From an uncultured Spirochaetaceae bacterium (GTDB taxonomy: Bacteria > Spirochaetota > Spirochaetia > Treponematales > Treponemataceae): a DNA stretch of 11,209 nucleotides. A program made the translations under genes and the position numbers. Shown here one piece after another: positions 6,503-11,209 of the stretch (position 1 is the first letter of the stretch; each line of letters opens with the position of its first letter). The notes beneath the pieces were generated by a model that saw nothing but the letters and a program-made list of their open reading frames with translations, did no database searches and was not told the origin of the DNA. The DNA lies in contig CACYDQ010000200.1 of the NCBI GenBank assembly GCA_902773215.1, positions 1 through 11,209 on the forward strand, read 5' to 3'.

Positions 6503-7858
6503 ATGGAACGCAAGACTTTGATATACAATGCCCGGCTGGTGGATGAAGCGACTGACATGAAAGACGCGGGAATTCTCATCTCGGGCGAAAAGATAGAAAA
6601 AATCCTGACGGGCGAGGATGCCGCCGCCATCCTGCGGGCAATGGACCTGGACAAGGCAGACCTGTCTGCCGGAACTGATGTGTTTGACGCGCGGGGGCAG
6701 GTCGTCATGCCTGCTTTCATCGACATGCACGCGCACTTCCGCGATCCGGGCCTGACGCAGAAAGAGGACCTGGAGAGCGGGTCCCGGGCGGCTGCGGCTG
6801 GCGGATTCGGTACGCTCGTTCTCATGCCCAATACCAGCCCCGTGATTTCATCGCAGGAGGCTGCGGAAGGCAACAACAGGCGGGGAGCAGGGCTCGGGCT
6901 GGCGGACTTGTTTCAGTCCGTCAGCATTACGCGGGATTTCGGCGGGAAGGACATCTCCCATCTGGAGTCTCTGGACAGGACGGTCGTGCCGCTCATCACC
7001 GAGGACGGGCACGAGGTGCTTGACAGCTCCGTGATGTACGAGGCCATGAAAATTGCGGCCCGGAAGGGGATAATCGTCTCCTGCCACTGCGAGGATCCTT
7101 TCCTTGCGGCCGCCGCCCGCCCCATCCGCATGGCCGCGCTGGAAGAGCTGGAGAAGGGAAAACGTGAGGATGCTGCACGGTTGCTTGCCAAGGCAGATAA
7201 TCTGCTGAGGCTTGCCGAGGATGTGGCGACTGACAGGAACATACGGCTTGCGGCGGCTGCGGGATGCCACCTGCACCTGTGCCACGTGAGCACGAAGCAT
7301 TGCCTTGAGGCGGCAGTCAGGGCGAAAAAAGCTGGGCAGGACCTGAGCCTGGAGGTCACCCCGCACCATATCGGGCTTACCGGGGAGTCCATGCCCGGCA
7401 TCTTCAACATCGTGAATCCGCCCCTCCGTGCGCAGGAGGACAGGCAGGCTCTTGCTGAAGCCTTGATCAGCGGGGATGCGGACGTAATCGCGACCGACCA
7501 TGCCCCTCATACCCTGCAGGACAAGAAAGGCGGCAGTCCCGGTTTCTCCGGGCTGGAGACCGCTTTCGCAGTGTGCTATACGAATCTTGTGATGGGAAGC
7601 GGGATGAATTTGCAGGCGCTTTCTTCACGGATGTCCGCACAGCCCGCCCGCTTGCTTTCGCTTGCGGACCGGGGCCTGATTAAGGCGGGATACAGGGCCG
7701 ACCTTGCCGTCGTGGACACGAATCACGTCTGGACGGTGCTCGGCGGGGACTTCCTGAGCCGGGGGAAATTCAGCCCCTGGGAAGGAAAGTCCCTGACCGG
7801 CAGGGTAACGGCCACGCTGCACGGGGGCAGGAAAGTTCCGCCTGTCACTGAGCCATAA
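6503..7858 (+). CDS. pyrC: Dihydroorotase (PyrC), class I type, 451 aa
   Basis: Zinc enzyme of de novo pyrimidine synthesis that interconverts N-carbamoyl-L-aspartate and dihydroorotate. Amidohydrolase landmarks are all present: DMHAHFRDPG with the metal-binding HxH (H76, H78), LMPNT for substrate binding, EDGHE with the presumed bridging Asp168, H195 in SCHCEDP, H261 in CHVST, and D332 in ATDHAPH, the catalytic Asp. GFSGLETA is the usual C-terminal signature. The class I form uses Asp rather than a carboxylated Lys between the metals. The N-terminal domain has a longer than usual segment at about 36-60. The ATG at 6503 has no clear Shine-Dalgarno and may head a leaderless mRNA. No other pyr genes are adjacent. 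Its last 14 bases overlap the end of the convergent hydrolase-like gene. Confidence 0.96.
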   Translation: MERKTLIYNARLVDEATDMKDAGILISGEKIEKILTGEDAAAILRAMDLDKADLSAGTDVFDARGQVVMPAFIDMHAHFRDPGLTQKEDLESGSRAAAAGGFGTLVLMPNTSPVISSQEAAEGNNRRGAGLGLADLFQSVSITRDFGGKDISHLESLDRTVVPLITEDGHEVLDSSVMYEAMKIAARKGIIVSCHCEDPFLAAAARPIRMAALEELEKGKREDAARLLAKADNLLRLAEDVATDRNIRLAAAAGCHLHLCHVSTKHCLEAAVRAKKAGQDLSLEVTPHHIGLTGESMPGIFNIVNPPLRAQEDRQALAEALISGDADVIATDHAPHTLQDKKGGSPGFSGLETAFAVCYTNLVMGSGMNLQALSSRMSAQPARLLSLADRGLIKAGYRADLAVVDTNHVWTVLGGDFLSRGKFSPWEGKSLTGRVTATLHGGRKVPPVTEP

Positions 7859-9071
7859 GCCAGTCGCGGATTTCCTCTATGTGGTTGCCGATGCACCAGG
7901 TATATTCGTGGCATCCGCCGTCAATGACGGTGTATTTGATGGCACCCTTTTTCTTTGCCAGGTCCTTGGCTGCCTTGGAAAATTCTTTCTCGTCATAGTC
8001 CACGTTCCAGGTAGCGCGGGCGACGCCCACACCTGCCTTCGAGAATCCGTCGGCTGCCTTGTCCATGGCATCGCACGCTTTCTGGTCATTGGAGGAGACC
8101 ATGATCCACATCTTCTCCCGCTGCAGGCCGTCGATTGATTTAAGTCCCTGCGTGGGAGACATCACGAGCTGGGCCGCGTAGAAACCGGGATACTTCTGTC
8201 CGATCATGAGGTTGGCTACGGCCCCGTCACCTTGCCCGACGGCGTAGAACCTGTTCCTGTCCACCCTGAAGTTTTCCACTTGCCTCCTGACGGCACGGTA
8301 TATTACGTCCAGCGCATCCGACCAGCTTCCGTCCTCGTGGATGAGGGGGCCGTGCTTTTCCTGAACGTACTTGGGGTACTGGATGGCGATGATTATGGAC
8401 TTGTGCTTGTCCTGCTCTGCTTCCGTTGCCCAGACCGTGCCGCCCTCACCCTGCAGGAGGGTTGACTTGCTGATATTGGTATTTGCCCGGGAGTCAGGGA
8501 TGAATACGATGACGGGATAGTTCCATCCCTCTGTATAGTACAGCGGCATATAGAGGCAATAGCGCAGTTCGATTCCCGTCTCGTCGTCCCTGTAGGCTTT
8601 CTCCTGGAATTCCCTGACGATTTTCGGTTCCGCTATCTTCTTGGTCTGTATAGTGGCGGGGCCCGCGTAGACCGTATTTCCGCCGGAGACTTTGACTTCG
8701 CCTTTCTGGGTGACGGTGACGAACTTGCTGAACTGGATTTCGGGGTTGACTTCCTGATTATCGTTGCCAGGATACCAGAAGTTGTCGCAGTTCAAAAAAA
8801 TCCTGACGTTCTTGCCGTCCACGGACACCGACTTGATATCGTATCCCTCAACGGAGTAATCGTCTGCCGTGACCGATGTCGGATCCAGTTTTTTCCGATA
8901 GAGCAGGGTCACGGTCGTGACTTTGAAGCCGTCCCTGTATATCTGGGCCTCGCCCTCGGCCATGACGATTCCTTCTTTGGCGGGAACCATTTTGACTCCG
9001 GACGCGAAGGCAAAATCTGCAAGGGCGGACAGGCAAAGGGCCGCCGTCAACAATCTGAATGCTTTTCTCAT
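7845..9071 (-). CDS. Secreted alpha/beta-hydrolase-like protein, probable pseudoenzyme, 408 aa
   Basis: A Sec signal peptide (basic MRKAF, hydrophobic core, AFA cleavage site after residue 23) predicts export. Residues 25-150 look like a beta-rich Ig-like N-terminal domain. Residues 160-408 match the fold of prolyl-oligopeptidase/esterase-type hydrolases ('predicted peptidase' group): RYCLYMPLYY, YPVIVFIPDS, VDRNRFYAVGQGDG, then D329 in SSNDQ and H388 in GGCHEYTW before DWLMAQ. The nucleophile elbow, normally GxSxG, reads GQGDG, so the serine position (281, codon GGT at 8231-8229) is glycine. The oxyanion loop also lacks the usual HG. It may bind a polymer or peptide without cleaving it, or use another chemistry; the substrate is unknown. 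The start is supported by GAGAGG upstream. It lies downstream of the ZIP gene with an 85-base gap and probably has its own promoter. Confidence 0.8.
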   Translation of the reverse strand: MRKAFRLLTAALCLSALADFAFASGVKMVPAKEGIVMAEGEAQIYRDGFKVTTVTLLYRKKLDPTSVTADDYSVEGYDIKSVSVDGKNVRIFLNCDNFWYPGNDNQEVNPEIQFSKFVTVTQKGEVKVSGGNTVYAGPATIQTKKIAEPKIVREFQEKAYRDDETGIELRYCLYMPLYYTEGWNYPVIVFIPDSRANTNISKSTLLQGEGGTVWATEAEQDKHKSIIIAIQYPKYVQEKHGPLIHEDGSWSDALDVIYRAVRRQVENFRVDRNRFYAVGQGDGAVANLMIGQKYPGFYAAQLVMSPTQGLKSIDGLQREKMWIMVSSNDQKACDAMDKAADGFSKAGVGVARATWNVDYDEKEFSKAAKDLAKKKGAIKYTVIDGGCHEYTWCIGNHIEEIRDWLMAQ

Positions 9072-9081
9072 AAATCCAAAA

Positions 9082-9087
9082 CCTCTC
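9082..9087 (-). promoter_or_regulatory. Shine-Dalgarno of the hydrolase-like gene
   Basis: The minus strand reads AGAGAGGTTTTGGATTTATG. GAGAGG lies ten bases before the ATG at 9071, a slightly long but usable spacing. Confidence 0.5.
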
Positions 9088-9101
9088 TGGTTTTCATTTT
9101 T

Positions 9102-9119
9102 TATAGAAAAATTTCTATA
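9102..9119. promoter_or_regulatory. AT-rich inverted repeat upstream of the hydrolase-like gene
   Basis: TATAGAAA and TTTCTATA form a perfect 8-bp inverted repeat around two central bases. On the minus strand TATAAA (9105-9100) overlaps the repeat's inner end and is a good -10; TTGTGT lies 19 bases upstream as a weak -35. A start near 9093 leaves a leader of about 22 bases with the Shine-Dalgarno. The overlap of dyad and -10 is what a repressor operator would look like, but two overlapping TATA-like elements in AT-rich DNA would give the same picture. Confidence 0.45.
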
Positions 9120-9140
9120 TGATTACACAAACAATCTTGC

Positions 9141-9154
9141 GTTCCTTTTGGAAC
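9141..9154. terminator. Small inverted repeat after the ZIP gene stop
   Basis: GTTCC-TTTT-GGAAC is a 5-bp stem with a four-base loop, three bases beyond the ZIP transporter stop codon. There is no T run behind it, so it is at best a weak terminator or a 3'-end structure. Confidence 0.25.
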
Positions 9155-9156
9155 AG

Positions 9157-9936
9157 TCAGGACAAGGCCACGTCCAGTACCATCATCAAAGCAAATCCGA
9201 TGGCGAATCCAATCGTACAGATATCGGTCTTCTCGTCCCTGCTCGCCTCCGGCAACAGCTCCTCCACGACGACGTAAATCATCGCGCCTGCGGCGAACGC
9301 CAGCAGGTAGGGCAGGATGCCGGTCACGAAGCCTGCCAGCAGGATTGTCAAGACGGCGGCAGCGGGCTCCACGATCCCGGAAAGCGCACCGTAGATGAAG
9401 GATTTGAGCCTGCCGTTACCTTCCGTCCGGAGGGGCATGGATACGATGGCCCCTTCCGGGAAGTTCTGTATCGCTATTCCGATGGCAAGCACGAGGGCGG
9501 CCTGAAAGCCTATGTGTGCGCTGCCTTCCAGCATCGCCGCGGCAACGACACCGACGGCCATCCCCTCGGGAATGTTGTGCAGGGTGACTGCGAAGACAAG
9601 CATCGCCGTTCTGGAAACTTTGCTCCGCGGACCTTCCGGGGTTTTTGCGAGCGCATGGAGGTGAGGGGTGATTTTATCAAGGAGGAGGAGGAATGTGATT
9701 CCTAAGGCGAATCCGGTGAGGGCGGGGAGAAATGCCATTTTTCCCATATGGGCCGACTGGTCCATGCTGGGGATGAGCAGCGACCATACTGAGGCAGCGA
9801 CCATAACCCCTGCCGCAAATCCCGCCAGGGCGCGCTCAAGGCTGTCGTTCATCTCGCGCCTCAAAAAAAGAACGCAGGATGCTCCCAAGGCCGTTCCGAG
9901 GAACGGCAGCAACAACATCAAAACTAAACCTGACAT
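9157..9936 (-). CDS. ZIP-family divalent metal transporter (GufA/ZupT-like), 259 aa
   Basis: Inner-membrane transporter expected to import zinc, iron or manganese. About eight hydrophobic segments are visible, starting with LVLMLLLPFLGTALGA. The metal-site helices carry HNIPEG (120-125) and QNFPEG (157-162, in the variant form seen in GufA-type ZIPs, where the first His is replaced by Gln). EP (190-191) and EELLPEA (225-231) are also typical. A cytoplasmic loop near 91-94 has HLH. I chose MSGLVLM at 9936: it begins the conserved first helix and lies six bases behind a perfect TATAAT. The upstream ATG at 9975 is rejected because that extension would be encoded by the promoter. It is followed on the same strand by the secreted hydrolase-like gene. 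Metal specificity cannot be read from the sequence. Confidence 0.9.
   Translation of the reverse strand: MSGLVLMLLLPFLGTALGASCVLFLRREMNDSLERALAGFAAGVMVAASVWSLLIPSMDQSAHMGKMAFLPALTGFALGITFLLLLDKITPHLHALAKTPEGPRSKVSRTAMLVFAVTLHNIPEGMAVGVVAAAMLEGSAHIGFQAALVLAIGIAIQNFPEGAIVSMPLRTEGNGRLKSFIYGALSGIVEPAAAVLTILLAGFVTGILPYLLAFAAGAMIYVVVEELLPEASRDEKTDICTIGFAIGFALMMVLDVALS
9890..9907. repeat. GC-rich inverted repeat inside the start of the ZIP gene
   Basis: GCCGTTCC-GA-GGAACGGC is a perfect 8-bp inverted repeat, bases 30-47 of the coding sequence. As RNA it can form a 7-bp stem with a CUCG loop. It could affect translation of a leaderless mRNA or be a DNA-binding site; it may also be chance in codons for PFLGTALG. 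Confidence 0.35.
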
Positions 9937-9942
9937 TCTTCT

Positions 9943-9971
9943 ATTATATATGACAAGCCTGTAAAAAGCAA
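9943..9971 (-). promoter_or_regulatory. Promoter of the ZIP transporter gene
   Basis: On the minus strand TTGCTT (9971-9966, 4/6) and a perfect TATAAT (9948-9943) are 17 bases apart. The -10 ends six bases (AGAAGA) before the ATG at 9936, so transcription should begin on or beside the start codon. No Zur- or Fur-type box is recognisable. Confidence 0.6.
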
Positions 9972-10001
9972 CCACGGCCGCCAGTCATCGTTGCCCCTCC
10001 C

Positions 10002-10030
10002 TTGACAAAGCCTGCCGTAAAAGGGAAAAT
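10002..10030 (+). promoter_or_regulatory. Putative promoter of ilvB
   Basis: A perfect TTGACA (10002-10007) is followed after 17 bases by GAAAAT (10025-10030, 4/6). The -10 ends eight bases before the ATG, so the leader would be two bases or none. AAGGG at 10021-10025 is too far from the ATG to be a Shine-Dalgarno. No leader peptide, T-box or attenuator precedes ilvB. Confidence 0.5.
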
Positions 10031-10038
10031 TGCTTCGT

Positions 10039-11209
10039 ATGATAAAGGCAACAGGATCACAGATAATCATCAAGCTGCTGGAGCTGGCGGGAATCAAGAC
10101 CGTGGCGGGCATTCCGGGAGGCTCAATCCTCCCCCTCTACGACGAGCTGGGCCGTTCGTCCATCCGTCACATCCTCGTCAGGCAGGAGCAGGCGGCGGGC
10201 TTCATCGCGCAGGGCATGGCGCGTTCCACGGGCATCCCGGCAGTCTGCATGGCGACGAGCGGGCCGGGGGCAATGAACCTGCTCACCGCCATAGCCGACG
10301 CGCGCTGCGACTCCGTGCCGATTATCGCGATTACGGGACAGGTGAACACGGCGATGATTGGAACCGATGCCTTTCAGGAGGCGGACACCTTCGGCCTGTC
10401 CTTCCCCATAACCAAGCATTCGATGATGGTCAAGAACGCAAAAGAGCTCCTGACTGCCATTCCCCTTGCCTTTTCCATCGCGACGAGCGGGCGGCCCGGG
10501 CCCGTCCTGATTGACGTGCCGCGCGACGTGCAGCTGCAGGTCGTCGAGTTCGACGCATGGCCCGGCGAAGAGTGCTTTCACAGGAAGGGAACGGCGCACC
10601 GGCTGGCCCGCTACGCAACCCCCAAGGAAGAGGTTCCTTCTATTATACAGGCGATGGCGGAGGCCCTTGCTGAGGCCGAGAAGCCCGTCCTCTACCTGGG
10701 CGGCGGCTGCAACACCGTCAGGGCGGCCGAGCTTATCGGCGAATTCCTGAAGGGCTACGAGGCGGCTGTCGTCACGAGCCTGATGGGAATCGGGGCCGTT
10801 CCCCGCTCCTATGACAATAACTTCGGCATGGTCGGCATGCACGGCTCCTATGCCGCCAACCGCGCCATGCATGACGCAGACCTGGTACTGGCTGCCGGAG
10901 TCCGCTTTGACGACCGGGCGACCGGGGCGGTGGCCAAGTTCTGCCCGGATGCGAAAATCCTCCACATTGACATAGACGCGGCAGAGATAAACAAAATCCT
11001 GCCTGCGGCAGTCTCGCTCGTGATGGACCTGGAAGAAGCATTCCCCCTGCTGACGGCGGAGGTCAAAAAGTTACCCCGTTCCAAAAGGGACGACAGGGAA
11101 GCTTTCCTCGCCTCCCTGCGGAAGACATACGAAGAGACCGAGAGCCTTGTCCTGGGGCGCAAGCAGGGCATCCCGGAAAGCTCCGTGAACCCCCGCGCCT
11201 TTATCCGCA
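10039..11209 (+). CDS. ilvB: Acetolactate synthase large subunit, N-terminal 390 codons
   Basis: The frame is open from ATG at 10039 to the end of the window and continues beyond it. It encodes the thiamine-diphosphate- and FAD-dependent catalytic subunit that makes acetolactate or acetohydroxybutyrate, the first common step to valine, leucine and isoleucine. Landmarks: IKATGSQIIIKLLELAGI at the start; FGIPGG-like VAGIPGGSILPLYD; catalytic Glu50 in VRQEQAAGFIAQG; ATSGPGAMNLLTAIADA; ITGQVNTAMIGTDAFQEAD; GRPGPVLIDVPRDVQ closing the first domain; and LAAGVRFDDRATG in the central FAD-contacting domain. The C-terminal ThDP pyrophosphate-binding domain is off the window. The FQEAD and FDDR segments favour acetohydroxyacid synthase over other ThDP enzymes. 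A regulatory subunit gene (ilvN/ilvH) would be expected downstream. Confidence 0.95.
   Translation, partial: MIKATGSQIIIKLLELAGIKTVAGIPGGSILPLYDELGRSSIRHILVRQEQAAGFIAQGMARSTGIPAVCMATSGPGAMNLLTAIADARCDSVPIIAITGQVNTAMIGTDAFQEADTFGLSFPITKHSMMVKNAKELLTAIPLAFSIATSGRPGPVLIDVPRDVQLQVVEFDAWPGEECFHRKGTAHRLARYATPKEEVPSIIQAMAEALAEAEKPVLYLGGGCNTVRAAELIGEFLKGYEAAVVTSLMGIGAVPRSYDNNFGMVGMHGSYAANRAMHDADLVLAAGVRFDDRATGAVAKFCPDAKILHIDIDAAEINKILPAAVSLVMDLEEAFPLLTAEVKKLPRSKRDDREAFLASLRKTYEETESLVLGRKQGIPESSVNPRAFIR

Noticed and set aside
8793..8799. Seven-base A run in the hydrolase gene, and a similar run in the ZIP gene near 9863-9869, as phase-variation tracts
   Set aside because: Seven bases is short for slippage switching, both frames are intact, and neither is at a promoter.
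9937..9975. Thirteen-residue extension of the ZIP transporter from ATG at 9975
   Set aside because: It spans the TATAAT promoter, and the family's first helix begins at the ATG at 9936.
10123..10965. Minus-strand frame of 280 codons opposite ilvB
   Set aside because: The plus-strand frame is clearly acetolactate synthase; the antisense product shows no domain.

Overview
The window looks like ordinary bacterial chromosome, densely coding (no gene-free stretch longer than about 115 bases) and GC-rich: hand counts give 63% GC in 120 bases of pyrC and 48% in 120 bases of the lipoprotein gene. UvrC, TrpB, the TrpA start and HrpB read to me like spirochaete, probably Treponema-type, proteins. This is recognition from memory without a search, so the assignment is moderate. 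I see no mobile element, CRISPR array, tRNA or rRNA.

Layout. The genes alternate in direction. Minus strand 1-1314: start of trpA preceded by complete trpB. Plus strand 1428-1991: a small lipoprotein of unknown function. Minus strand 2001-6392: uvrC followed by hrpB, a two-gene operon. Plus strand 6503-7858: pyrC. Minus strand 7845-9936: a ZIP-family metal transporter gene followed by a secreted alpha/beta-hydrolase-like protein. Plus strand 10039 to the window end: the first 390 codons of ilvB. There are three divergent intergenic regions of 102-113 bases (1315-1427, 6393-6502, 9937-10038), each carrying two promoters. There are two tight convergent junctions: a 9-base gap at 1992-2000 and a 14-base overlap at 7845-7858.

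Roles. The biosynthetic genes supply tryptophan (trpBA), pyrimidines (pyrC) and branched-chain amino acids (ilvB). uvrC-hrpB are nucleic-acid maintenance genes. The rest are envelope proteins. They are neighbours rather than one pathway.

Most interesting signals. (1) Several first genes of transcripts lack a Shine-Dalgarno and place a -10 hexamer six bases before the ATG, which suggests leaderless mRNAs. Downstream operon genes (trpA, hrpB) instead have strong Shine-Dalgarnos in identical TAA-12-ATG junctions. (2) The secreted hydrolase has Gly at its nucleophile-Ser position (GQGDG) but keeps the His. (3) The convergent lipoprotein and hrpB genes end in the same nonamer, which forms a perfect 9-bp hairpin over both stop codons. 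(4) A perfect 10-bp palindrome lies between the back-to-back -35 boxes of trpB and the lipoprotein gene. I did not find a clearly new multi-gene system.
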